Assembly: GCA_041156125.1 (NCBI GenBank)
Contig: JBEVTI010000027.1
Coordinates: 1-64,000, forward strand
Source: Paraktedonobacter carboxidivorans
GTDB taxonomy: Bacteria; Chloroflexota; Ktedonobacteria; Ktedonobacterales; Ktedonobacteraceae
Length of the DNA stretch: 64,000 nucleotides
Direction: 5' to 3'
In this document: positions 44,631 through 53,020 of the stretch, piece by piece
Numbering within the stretch: the stretch's first letter is position 1
Layout of the letters: every line of letters begins with the position of its first letter
Position numbers and translations under genes: made by a program
The notes under the pieces: generated by a model
Database searches by the model: none
The model's input: the letters and a program-made list of their open reading frames with translations, nothing else
Told to the model about the DNA's origin: nothing

Positions 44631-45449
44631 ATGCAAGAGTATGTTGCTGGAAAAAGCGGAACTGGCCCGATTCATCTCTCAGACGATGGTCGCCCAGCAG
44701 AGGTTCAGGTTCTGGATCTGGTCAAAAACTTTGATAAACACGAGGCAGTCAAGGGCGTCTCTTTCACGATTGGCAAAGGCGAAATCTTTGGTCTGCTGGG
44801 ACCCAATGGCGCGGGTAAAAGCACGACGATCAATATGATGTGCGGCTACTATGAGCCTACCTCTGGCGATGCCCTGATCAATGACATTTCGATCAGAAAA
44901 GAGCCAGTTAAGGTCAAACGCATGCTGGGCGTGGTACCACAGGAGATCGCGCTGTATACAGATCTGAATTCGCTGGAAAACCTGGAGTTCTTTGGGCAAA
45001 TCTACGACATTCCTGCTCGCCTGCGCAAAGAGCGCGCCGCCGAGATACTACAATTCGTCGGCCTCTATGAACGGCGCAAGGAGCCGATCAAGAATTTTTC
45101 TGGCGGGATGCAGCGGCGTATCAATATGGCTGCGGCTATGATTCACCAGCCACAGTTTTTGCTCATGGACGAGCCAACCGTGGGCGTCGATCCTCAGTCG
45201 CGCGAGAACATTTTTGAGGCTATCGAGAAGCTACGCGATCAGGGTACCACTATCCTCTACACTACCCACTATATGGAAGAGGCCGAACGCCTGTGCAACC
45301 ATATCGCGATCATGGATAACGGCAGAATCATTGCTATGGGCACACTGGAACAACTCCTGGCCCTGCGCGATCAGAGCCAGGAAGTCGCTCGCCCACACGG
45401 TCTGCAAGAACTGTTTATTCAACTGACCGGCAAAAGCCTGCGCGATTAA
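44631..45449 (+). CDS. ABC-2 type exporter, ATP-binding subunit
   Basis: 272 residues. Walker A GPNGAGKSTT, Q-loop (VVPQEIALYTDL), signature SGGMQRRINMAAAM, Walker B FLLMDEPTVGVD and the switch His in TTHYMEE. It is of the DrrA/multidrug-natural-product type. It drives the permease that starts 84 bp downstream. The substrate is unknown. AGGAG is 11-12 bp before the ATG, a slightly long spacing. Confidence 0.93.
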   Translation: MQEYVAGKSGTGPIHLSDDGRPAEVQVLDLVKNFDKHEAVKGVSFTIGKGEIFGLLGPNGAGKSTTINMMCGYYEPTSGDALINDISIRKEPVKVKRMLGVVPQEIALYTDLNSLENLEFFGQIYDIPARLRKERAAEILQFVGLYERRKEPIKNFSGGMQRRINMAAAMIHQPQFLLMDEPTVGVDPQSRENIFEAIEKLRDQGTTILYTTHYMEEAERLCNHIAIMDNGRIIAMGTLEQLLALRDQSQEVARPHGLQELFIQLTGKSLRD

Positions 45450-45533
45450 TACAAGCAAATGACGCCTGCGAGAACGCTCACCAGGGCGTCGTTAGAGATA
45501 TGTGCAAAGAGAAAGAAATCCAGGGAGAAATAG

Positions 45534-46796
45534 ATGAAAACCATCTGGTATGTGGCAAAAAAAGACTTACTCCAGACCATCAGAGATAGAAGCTCGATTT
45601 TCTTTATCCTGATTATGCCCATCATCTTCATTACAGTTATGGGCCTGACATTGGGCAATGCCTTTGGCAATTCCGGTGCGATCCAGGTCACGGTAGCTAT
45701 GAATAATCAGGACGACGGCTTTGTTGGCCAGAATATCGCGAAATACCTGAATATCAATACGAAAACGCTCCAGCTTAATTTAAAAAACTATAGCACGGCG
45801 GATCAGGTGACTACAGCGGTCGCCGATACAAAAAGCGGGGTAGACGCCGGCGTTGTTATTCCCGCTGGTGCAACGGATGCGCTACTCAAGGATGTAGAGA
45901 ATCACCAACCGACGAATAATCTGATCAAGTTCTATTCACTGCCTGGCACTAATAATCAGCCCACATTGATCGCCCAGCAGATCCTGAACACGATCATCTC
46001 TTCTATGGTGACCAGTGAGTACGCGGGCAATGCGGCAGTGCAACAGGTCAACCAGGTTTGCAATGCGGCAGGCAACCACTGCGCGCCCGCGACTATCAAT
46101 CCTCAGACTATCAGTCAGGCTGTCGGCCAGGCCGTGGGAGCTGCCGCGCAGACCTCACCGGTGGAGGCACTGACCGCTGGACAGGTAGTCAAGGTCAGCA
46201 GCTTTGACCTCTATGTGCCCGGATATGCCATCTTCTTCGCGCTATTCAGCATCAACTCGGTTGCCGGTTCCATTCTGCAAGAGAAAGAGGATGGCACCTT
46301 CCGCCGCCTGCTTATCGCGCCAATCCGCAAATACTCGCTACTGGGTGGCAAGCTCCTGGCTCAGTTTATCTTGACGACGCTACAGATGCTGATCCTGTTC
46401 GCCTTCGGCTACATCTTCTTTCATATTCACATTAACAATCCGCTGGCTGTGGGACTGCTGATCCTGGGCACCAGCTTCGGCGTCACCGGTCTGGGCATCC
46501 TGCTGGTCTCGATTGTCAAATCGCGCCGCCAGCTAAACCCGGTCGTAACCATCGTCACCCTGGTCTCTTCGGTGATCAGCGGCATCTTCTTCCCATCCTG
46601 GCTGCTGCCGAGTTGGCTACAACAGTTCTCGCACATCACGCTGCCAGCCTGGGCTGCCGAGGGGCTGAACAATGTAATGATCTATGGCAAGGATCTGAAC
46701 TATGTTCTGCCCGATATCCTGGGCCTGTTCGCCTACGGCCTGATCTGCTATATCATCGCCCTGCGCCTCTTCCGCTTCCAGGCAAAGACTGCCTGA
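45534..46796 (+). CDS. ABC-2 type exporter permease
   Basis: 420 residues. The first helix (SIFFILIMPIIFITVMGLTLG) is followed by a large outer domain of about 170 residues. A C-terminal bundle of five helices follows, with the ABC-2 signature LQEKEDGTFRRLLIAPI after helix two. It pairs with the upstream ATPase. GGGAGAAATAG precedes the ATG. Confidence 0.92.
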   Translation: MKTIWYVAKKDLLQTIRDRSSIFFILIMPIIFITVMGLTLGNAFGNSGAIQVTVAMNNQDDGFVGQNIAKYLNINTKTLQLNLKNYSTADQVTTAVADTKSGVDAGVVIPAGATDALLKDVENHQPTNNLIKFYSLPGTNNQPTLIAQQILNTIISSMVTSEYAGNAAVQQVNQVCNAAGNHCAPATINPQTISQAVGQAVGAAAQTSPVEALTAGQVVKVSSFDLYVPGYAIFFALFSINSVAGSILQEKEDGTFRRLLIAPIRKYSLLGGKLLAQFILTTLQMLILFAFGYIFFHIHINNPLAVGLLILGTSFGVTGLGILLVSIVKSRRQLNPVVTIVTLVSSVISGIFFPSWLLPSWLQQFSHITLPAWAAEGLNNVMIYGKDLNYVLPDILGLFAYGLICYIIALRLFRFQAKTA

Positions 46797-46797
46797 G

Positions 46798-46834
46798 TAT
46801 GAGTGATGCCTGATTTTGCAAAATCAGGCATCAC
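46798..46834. repeat. Perfect 32-nt palindrome of the TATGRGTCATCC family
   Basis: 46803-46834 is an exact palindrome centred on TGATTTTGCAAAATCA, preceded by TATGA. It begins a few bases after the permease stop. CCTCCCCGCCCCCG follows, as in the copy at 26354-26527. Confidence 0.7.
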
Positions 46835-46875
46835 AATTTGCCTCCCCGCCCCCGAGAAATTCAAAACAAACTCTG

Positions 46876-46926
46876 CAGGAAAAGAGCGAGACAGGCTGCA
46901 ACCCGGCCTGTCTCGCTCTTTTCCTG
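46876..46926 (+). terminator. 21-bp perfect hairpin after the exporter operon
   Basis: Arms 46876-46896 and 46906-46926 with a 9-nt loop. It shares the GAGCGAGACAGGC core with the 39128 hairpin. A GGCGGGCGGGTAGGAG block follows. No T-run. Confidence 0.6.
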
Positions 46927-47314
46927 TCTTCAGGCAGGGCGGGCGGGTAGGAGACATTGAGATTTGCAACTTTTCTGAGTCGCGATTCGTAAAATAAATC
47001 GGAAGTCATACAGCAACAGAGAAAGGAGATCTGCCATCGCTGGTGTGGATGAGAGTTCGGGAAGGTGTAAGCTGGTCTTTTCTGTGATGGTATTTCGTCA
47101 CCAACCACTCCTCCCCCACTTATCCTACAGCCAGTTTGTGCCCCACATTATAGTCACCCTCACGTCAGAATATTGGCATAAAATTACTGGAAGAGAAGGT
47201 GATGATCTGGTATGATTAAGAGCGAAGCACAACGGCAACTGCCGTTTGTCAATAGACAGCCAGTCAGCAATGGAGCTGGGAAGCTACTCAGATGAGCTCA
47301 AAGGAGAGTGTCAC
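46927..47314 (+). promoter_or_regulatory. Upstream region of the XRE regulator
   Basis: TG-G-TATGAT at 47208-47216 is an extended -10. An open frame between about 47045 and 47215 has no adequately spaced ribosome site, and I do not call it a gene. Confidence 0.35.
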
Positions 47315-47542
47315 ATGTTTAAAAGCACGAGCAAAGGGAAATCCTCAAAACGACACGGTTTACCACATCTTCGTAATGTGAGACAGCGGAAAGGCTTGAG
47401 CCTGGGTCAACTGGCGGATCTCACCGGCCTGCGCCGGGACACGATCTCGCATCTGGAAGATGGGCGTCTCGACCCGCAGCCATACCATGTGCGCCTGCTG
47501 GCTAGAGTGCTTGAAGTTCCTCTGTTTGAGTTAGGTGTATAG
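47315..47542 (+). CDS. Small XRE-family helix-turn-helix regulator
   Basis: 75 residues made almost only of one Cro/CI-type HTH: LRNVRQRKGLSLGQLADLTGLRRDTISHLEDGRLDPQPYHVRLLARVLEV. AAAGGAG is nine or so bases before the ATG at 47315. It is separated by 11 bp from the membrane protein downstream, so the two are probably cotranscribed. There is no effector domain, so it either acts with a partner or simply binds DNA. Confidence 0.85.
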   Translation: MFKSTSKGKSSKRHGLPHLRNVRQRKGLSLGQLADLTGLRRDTISHLEDGRLDPQPYHVRLLARVLEVPLFELGV

Positions 47543-47553
47543 ATACAGATGCA

Positions 47554-48729
47554 GTGAGCAACGAGCAGGAAATGCAATTCGCTGACCCGGCCTGGGAGCC
47601 TAAGGTCACGCGTGAATTTGAAGCGATTATGCCACCATCCGCGCCGGAGTTACATCCTGCCAGCGCGGATGTGACTGCCAGTTCTCAAGCTGCTGAAACT
47701 GATCTGACCGATTATGCTCAGGGCTATCGTCCGCATAACACGTCGATCCCTGAGCAAGCTAATCCTTCTCAAAATCAGGCACCGCCACCACCATTCCCAG
47801 GTCAATCTCCCCCTTTTCAGAGCCAACAGCCACCCCTTACCTCGCAGTCGCAGTCGCTCCAGGATTTGCTTAAACGGTTGCCTGCCTGGGCCTGGTGGGT
47901 AGTTGGCATTATATTTCTTAGCAGTTTTATGCAGTCAGTAACGAGCGAAGGCGGCCTGGCGGGTGGACTCGTCACGCTGTTGCTGTTTGGTCTGCTGGCC
48001 TTTAGCGGCTGGCTACTCTACACCCGGCGCGTGAGAATCAGCCTATCCGGCGAGGCCCAGGCGGCGGAGACACATACATTCGTGGTTGGAGCACAGCCTA
48101 CGGTCGTACTCAAAAACAAGACTGGCTCCATCAAGCTACGTTCAGGCCAGCAAGGACAGGTCAGCATCACGACCACCAGGCGCGGCTATCTGTTCAGCCC
48201 ACGCCTCGATAGAGAGACACAGATCACGTACAACCAGGATAGTACAACCAACACTGTCACAGCCCGCGCGGGGAGTTGGCGACCCTTTGGCAAAAACGCG
48301 ATTAACTTCGAGGTTGTCGTCCCCCCTGAAGCCGACCTGCAAATAGCGACTAACTTTGGCATTATCTCTGTAGAAAATGTTGCCGGACAGATAAATCTTA
48401 AATCAGATGCTGGCACAATTCAGGCCACTGGCGTTACGCTACGAGGCAAATCACGCCTCAAAAGCGACGTTGGCACTATCACCTTCTCCGGCTCGCTTGA
48501 TCCCGCTGGCAACTATGAGCTGACCACTGACCTCGGCACGATTAATGTCACCCTGGCCCCCAATGCCTCCTGCAATCTCCAGGCCAAAACCGATCTAGGC
48601 ACGGTTACAACTAACCTCCCTCTCGCCAAACCCCAGCACAATAAAGCTTATGGTGTTGTTGGTAACGGTCCTTACCCCGAACTCAAGGTAAAAACAGATC
48701 TTGGCTCCATCACAATACAACGCCCATAA
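47554..48729 (+). CDS. Membrane protein with DUF4097-like beta-helix domain
   Basis: 391 residues. The N-terminal 110 are disordered and Pro/Gln-rich. Two hydrophobic segments follow (AWAWWVVGIIFLSSFMQSV and GLVTLLLFGLLAFSGWLLYTRR). The last 220 residues form a repetitive beta structure with (S/T)D(A/V/L)GTI turns (LKSDAGTIQATG, LKSDVGTITFSG, LTTDLGTINVTL, AKTDLGTVTTNL), as in DUF4097/putative adhesin domains. The start is a GTG without a clear ribosome site; an ATG at 47572 is an alternative. Pairing with the XRE gene suggests a regulated surface or envelope function. Confidence 0.75.
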   Translation: MSNEQEMQFADPAWEPKVTREFEAIMPPSAPELHPASADVTASSQAAETDLTDYAQGYRPHNTSIPEQANPSQNQAPPPPFPGQSPPFQSQQPPLTSQSQSLQDLLKRLPAWAWWVVGIIFLSSFMQSVTSEGGLAGGLVTLLLFGLLAFSGWLLYTRRVRISLSGEAQAAETHTFVVGAQPTVVLKNKTGSIKLRSGQQGQVSITTTRRGYLFSPRLDRETQITYNQDSTTNTVTARAGSWRPFGKNAINFEVVVPPEADLQIATNFGIISVENVAGQINLKSDAGTIQATGVTLRGKSRLKSDVGTITFSGSLDPAGNYELTTDLGTINVTLAPNASCNLQAKTDLGTVTTNLPLAKPQHNKAYGVVGNGPYPELKVKTDLGSITIQRP

Positions 48730-48811
48730 GGTCGGTCTACCCTGCCTGCGCTCCAAGAAAATCTTCCAGGGATTGAGGAGGTTTTGTCAAACAAAGTTTG
48801 ACAAAGAGCAG

Positions 48812-50146
48812 CTAGTTTCCGAAAAAACGCTGGGTGAATGTGGCGATAAAGCTTATCTCAATGGTCAGACCGAGCACCGCTTCAAACGCTGCAATGACTG
48901 TGAGTGGATCATCCAGGACTATTCCTCCTGGAAAAAAACCTCGACCATGAAATGAAGTAAGGCTAAAGACAAAGGCTCCCAGCAGTGAAAGGTGCGGGCC
49001 GACTCGGTGTCCCAGAAAATAATACGCTCCGGTGAAGAAGGTAACTAAGAAGAGGTAGGCGATAACGCTGCGCACTGGCTTATATCCATAGCCGGCGAGC
49101 AGATCGAGAAAGATGGAAAAGAGATAAGCTCCCGGCTTTCTGCGCAGATATAAAACGGAGCGCGCCAGTTGTTGTGCTCGATACAAAAAATCTACTGCCT
49201 CTTCATTGAGTCCTTGATTGCGCAAGGCTACCGCGAGCTGGCGATTTGCGCGCATTGCTTCTCGGTAGTCGTTCACACGCGTTTCCGTATCCTTCCTCTT
49301 ACCGCCTGCAGCGAGATGCTGGCGCGCCCTGCGTTCGTCACCCAGCATGGTCACATCAGACCAGTCTATAACGCCGAGGTTGGTATCTCTCCATTGCACA
49401 TCGGCGAAGCGTACGAATCCATAGGCTTCCGATCCCAAAGTGGCACTTCTGAGGTCTGTAGCATTATCGAAAAAGGCCGCGCGTAGATCGGCAGGGGGCA
49501 GATATGTAGAGGACTCCTCGTGCTCTTGCTCGTGCTCTGACCCGCGCGCAGTCGTGGGCATGCCTTCCAGGTGAGCCATGCGTAAAGAGGCTCCCTCCAG
49601 GTGGGCTTTGCGCACTGAGGCCCCCTGTAAATGTGCCATGTAAAAATCGGCTTTCTCCAGGTGCGCCATGTATAATTCAGCTCCCTCGAGGTGCGCCCAA
49701 CTGAGGATCGCCCCCTCTAGATGGACTGCCGCCATATCGCGTCGCTCCGGCGTCCTGTTCCTCTCTTGCCAATTCAGTCCACCCAGCATATGCGCGAGTG
49801 GCAAATGCTGTAAGTCTACTTGTTGTAGAAGCGCCCCCCGCAGATCCAAGCCCCTGCGCTCCCTCTGCTCCTCATAGCTATAATTTACCGGACCCCGTCC
49901 ATTCTCGTGATGCGCAAGCAGCCATTCGACATCGGCACGATTTAATTTGATGTCTTTAAACGGATAGATACCATGATCGAGATCTGGCTTTATGCTCAGG
50001 CGCGCTCTCAGATCTGCCTGACGTTCCGCAGCGATTTCTGGCTCAGTGCGCCACGCCTGGCCCTGTGTCTCCCAATGCATCCGCCAGGCGTCGCTGTCTT
50101 GAAGGGCAGGGCTTTGCTGTAATTCAATCTGTTCGCTTCCACTCAT
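48812..50146 (-). CDS. Pentapeptide-repeat protein with C-terminal channel-like membrane domain
   Basis: 444 residues. Residues about 140-205 are pentapeptide repeats of AxLxx type (AHLEGAELYMAHLEKADFYMAHLQGAS), forming a right-handed beta-helix. A helical linker follows. The last 110 residues have two membrane helices flanking a re-entrant-like segment (LGAFVFSLTSFHGRGFFPGG), laid out like a two-helix potassium channel. The selectivity filter TVGYG is replaced by TSFHGRG. AAAGG is nine bases before the ATG at 50146. Ion conduction is inferred only from layout. Confidence 0.75.
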   Translation of the reverse strand: MSGSEQIELQQSPALQDSDAWRMHWETQGQAWRTEPEIAAERQADLRARLSIKPDLDHGIYPFKDIKLNRADVEWLLAHHENGRGPVNYSYEEQRERRGLDLRGALLQQVDLQHLPLAHMLGGLNWQERNRTPERRDMAAVHLEGAILSWAHLEGAELYMAHLEKADFYMAHLQGASVRKAHLEGASLRMAHLEGMPTTARGSEHEQEHEESSTYLPPADLRAAFFDNATDLRSATLGSEAYGFVRFADVQWRDTNLGVIDWSDVTMLGDERRARQHLAAGGKRKDTETRVNDYREAMRANRQLAVALRNQGLNEEAVDFLYRAQQLARSVLYLRRKPGAYLFSIFLDLLAGYGYKPVRSVIAYLFLVTFFTGAYYFLGHRVGPHLSLLGAFVFSLTSFHGRGFFPGGIVLDDPLTVIAAFEAVLGLTIEISFIATFTQRFFGN

Positions 50147-50216
50147 GGGCGAAAACCTTTCAATCAAGCGCTATATTCATTCTCATTGTAACGTGTTCTG
50201 GAGCTTAAATCTACTT

Positions 50217-50270
50217 GTGTTGAGAGAAGTGAGGTCAGTGCAACCGCGCTGACCTCACTTCTCTCAACAC
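50217..50270. repeat. 22-bp perfect hairpin between divergent genes
   Basis: Arms 50217-50238 and 50249-50270 with a 10-nt loop. Both neighbours are transcribed away from it, so it is not a terminator of either one. It lies 36 bp before the TetR promoter. Confidence 0.7.
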
Positions 50271-50305
50271 ATATAAAGCTATGCTTATCAAGCTATGAGC
50301 ATCCC

Positions 50306-50354
50306 TTGACAAATGACGCCGCTTGCTTTATAATTTAATTAATCGATCAGTCAA
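50306..50354 (+). promoter_or_regulatory. TetR-gene promoter with operator-like site
   Basis: TTGACA (50306-50311), a 17-bp spacer and TATAAT (50329-50334) form a consensus sigma-70 promoter. TTAATCGATCAGTCAA at 50339-50354 overlaps the start of transcription. A related site, TTAACTAGTCAA, recurs at 51019-51030. Both end AGTCAA, as expected of one TetR-type operator. Confidence 0.7.
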
Positions 50355-50385
50355 ATACTAGCTTAGAGAGGTAGCAGATTAACCC

Positions 50386-51000
50386 ATGGCACGGACTCCC
50401 AGGATTGTTGAGGATCGGCGCGAGCAGATTATCGACGCGGCGATGCGCGTGTTTGCTGAGAAGGGCTTCGCGCGGGCAACGAATCGCGATATCGCTCAGG
50501 AGGCGGGCATTACTACTGGCTTGATCTACTACTATTTCAAAAGTAAGGAAGACCTGTTTAGTGCCATTCTAGAGGAACGTTCACCGCTACAGGTGATAGC
50601 GCAGATGCCACCCGAGATGCTGGAAATGCCTCCGGAGACTTTTTTGCCGCTGCTGATTATGCGTATACTCTCTGTGATAGAAAGCGAGCGTTTCGTGGGC
50701 TTGATCCGCGTGCTTCTACCTGAGATGCTGCATGGCACGCCAACTGTAGCACCGCTCGTTATGAATTTCTTTCAGCGGGCGCTCGATTTTATCGGCAATT
50801 ATCTGCAGCGCCAGGTCGAGATCGGAACGGTGCGCGCTGACCTCGATGTACTCTCAACCGCGCAGATGCTAGCCAGTTCGATGATTGGCACGGTACTACG
50901 CCGCCAGATTTTACGCGATCCAGGTATGCTGCGCTATACCCAGGAGGAAATCGCTCAATTTATTCCCCGACTCTTTCTCCAGGGTATTCAACGAGGCTAA
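50386..51000 (+). CDS. TetR-family transcriptional regulator
   Basis: 204 residues. The N-terminal HTH is typical: REQIIDAAMRVFAEKGFARATNRDIAQEAGITTGLIYYYFKSKEDLF. The C-terminal ligand domain is helical and unassigned. It is followed 47 bp later by the exporter pair it most likely controls. Operator-like sites precede both itself and the exporter. Confidence 0.93.
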   Translation: MARTPRIVEDRREQIIDAAMRVFAEKGFARATNRDIAQEAGITTGLIYYYFKSKEDLFSAILEERSPLQVIAQMPPEMLEMPPETFLPLLIMRILSVIESERFVGLIRVLLPEMLHGTPTVAPLVMNFFQRALDFIGNYLQRQVEIGTVRADLDVLSTAQMLASSMIGTVLRRQILRDPGMLRYTQEEIAQFIPRLFLQGIQRG

Positions 51001-51018
51001 TTTTTTACTGCTTATTAA

Positions 51019-51030
51019 TTAACTAGTCAA
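51019..51030 (+). promoter_or_regulatory. Second TetR operator-like site
   Basis: TTAACTAGTCAA is palindromic except at one position pair. It lies 17 bp before the ATPase start and 19 bp after the TetR stop. Confidence 0.5.
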
Positions 51031-51047
51031 TAAATGGAGATGCTCCG

Positions 51048-51824
51048 ATGGCTGAAATGCGCATGGGCACAACACAAACTGAGGGAACACAGGCATCGCC
51101 GATGGTGGAGATTAGCCAGTTGACCAAACAATTCGGCAAGGTGCATGCTGTGAATGACCTGAGTATGACGATCAGGCAGGGCGAGACCTTCGGCCTGATT
51201 GGTCCAAATGGTTCAGGCAAGACGACGCTAATACGTATGCTGGTCGGACTGGTACAGCCCACAAGCGGCAGCATTACGCTGATGGGTCAGGGCGTCCGTA
51301 GCTCTAAAATAGCGCGCCAGCTCGGCTATATGACGCAGTTGAGCGCGCTCTACCTGGACCTGACCGCGCGCGAGAATATGCGCTTCTTCGCGCAAATCTA
51401 CGGTCTACATGGTGTCGAGCAAAACGCGCGGATTACGGAAATGTTACAGCGGGTGGAGTTGGCGGAACGCGCGAATGATGTCGTCAACACGTTTAGCGGC
51501 GGGATGCGCCAGCGCCTCTCGCTAGCCTGCGCGCTAGTGCATAAGCCCAGGCTGGCATTGCTTGACGAGCCAACGGTGGGAGTTGATCCAGAGTTGCGCC
51601 GCTCGTTCTGGGATTACTTCCACCAGTTGAATGAAGACGGCGTGACAATTATCGTTTCTACACATCATCTGGACGAGGCCGCGCGCTGCTCGCGCCTGGG
51701 TCTGATGCGCTTTGGCGAGCTGCTGGCAGTGGATACCCCCGCGGAGTTGTTGCGCCTATCAGGCAAGACCGATATGGAAGAGGCGTTCCTTTCCTTCGCC
51801 AGGCGCAAGGAGGTGGAAGCATGA
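51048..51824 (+). CDS. ABC-2 exporter ATP-binding subunit, TetR-linked
   Basis: 258 residues with GPNGSGKTTLIRML, SGGMRQRLSLACAL, LALLDEPTVGVDPELR and STHHLDE. It forms one operon with the permease that overlaps its last four bases (ATGA). Efflux of a toxic or signalling compound sensed by TetR is the probable role. Confidence 0.93.
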   Translation: MAEMRMGTTQTEGTQASPMVEISQLTKQFGKVHAVNDLSMTIRQGETFGLIGPNGSGKTTLIRMLVGLVQPTSGSITLMGQGVRSSKIARQLGYMTQLSALYLDLTARENMRFFAQIYGLHGVEQNARITEMLQRVELAERANDVVNTFSGGMRQRLSLACALVHKPRLALLDEPTVGVDPELRRSFWDYFHQLNEDGVTIIVSTHHLDEAARCSRLGLMRFGELLAVDTPAELLRLSGKTDMEEAFLSFARRKEVEA

Positions 51825-52966
51825 ATATCTCACGCATTATGGCCCTGGCCGGGCGCATCCTCCGCCAGGTGGTGCGCGATAAACGCACTCTGGCCCTGAT
51901 TTTTGTGGTACCGCTTGTGATTATGACCTTGCTTGCCCTGGTACTTAATAGCACCAGTAGCATCCTGACACTGGCTATTGTACGACCTACCGGCAGCGAT
52001 AGCTCGCGCGTGAATACCCTACTTAACACCCTTTTGCCGGCCTCCGATAAGCTGAAAACCATCGATATCAGCGCCGAACAGGTGACCAGCACATTGAATA
52101 ATGGCGATGCAGATGCCGCGCTGATCTTCCCAGCTAATTTTGCGCAGGATATAGCCAGCGGAAAGCATCCAAGCGTGCGGATTGTCCTGGAGGGCAGTAG
52201 TCCCGCGACTGCCAGTGCGCTCAGCGAGCAGTTGCAGGCATTGACTGGGCAACTGGGCGTAGCTCTGGCTGTGACTCAAAGTGGCCAGGGCCTGCCTGCT
52301 ACCTTGAACAGTCGCGCGCCATTTAGCACAGCGGCTCCACAATATCTGCATGGTGGCTCACAATATACGCTGACCGACTCACTGGCACCCGTCTTTATCG
52401 GCGTCTTCTCGTTTTTCTTTGTCTTCCTGCTAACCTCGGTCGCTTTCCTGCGCGAGCGTTCGCAGGGCACGATAGAACGCGTGATGGTCTCCCCGCTGAC
52501 GCGCAACGAACTGGTGCTGGGCTATGTCTGTGGCTTTACTCTTTTCGCTTTGCTTCAAGCGCTCGTGATCCTGCTCTTTGTGGTCTTTGTGCTGCAGATC
52601 CACTATAGCGGCAACCTGGCTCTGGTCTTCCTGATCTCAGCTCTGCTCACCCTGGGCAGCGTCAACATGGGCATTTTTCTCTCGACCTTCGCGCAGAACG
52701 AGTTTCAGATTATGCAGTTTATTCCGCTGGTCTTCGGTCTCCAAATCTTTCTCTCCGGCATCTTCTGGCCACTCGCGCAACTGCCCGGCGTGCTCCATCC
52801 TTTCGTCTATATCCTGCCCCTGACGTATGCCAACGAGGCATTGCGCGCGGTCATGCTAAAAAATGCTGATCTCGCCGCGATTGGACCCGACCTGGCCGCA
52901 CTCTTGCTCTTCGCGCTGGTCATGATTGGCCTGAGCTCGCTGACCACGCGACGGCACCTGGCCTGA
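51821..52966 (+). CDS. ABC-2 exporter permease, TetR-linked
   Basis: 381 residues. The first helix LALIFVVPLVIMTLLALVLN, a large outer domain and five C-terminal helices, including FVFLLTSVAFLRERSQGTIERVMVSPL (ABC-2 signature) and ILLFVVFVLQIHYSG. The ATG overlaps the ATPase stop, so the subunits are translationally coupled. Confidence 0.92.
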   Translation: MNISRIMALAGRILRQVVRDKRTLALIFVVPLVIMTLLALVLNSTSSILTLAIVRPTGSDSSRVNTLLNTLLPASDKLKTIDISAEQVTSTLNNGDADAALIFPANFAQDIASGKHPSVRIVLEGSSPATASALSEQLQALTGQLGVALAVTQSGQGLPATLNSRAPFSTAAPQYLHGGSQYTLTDSLAPVFIGVFSFFFVFLLTSVAFLRERSQGTIERVMVSPLTRNELVLGYVCGFTLFALLQALVILLFVVFVLQIHYSGNLALVFLISALLTLGSVNMGIFLSTFAQNEFQIMQFIPLVFGLQIFLSGIFWPLAQLPGVLHPFVYILPLTYANEALRAVMLKNADLAAIGPDLAALLLFALVMIGLSSLTTRRHLA

Positions 52967-53020
52967 GCCAGAAGGGATGATTGTCTGCTGTCGATTTTAT
53001 GCAACACAAGGAGCTAACAT

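Noticed and set aside
47045..47215. Short GTG-started frame upstream of the XRE gene
   Set aside because: The nearest purine-rich site is about 16 bp away and the product is unremarkable.
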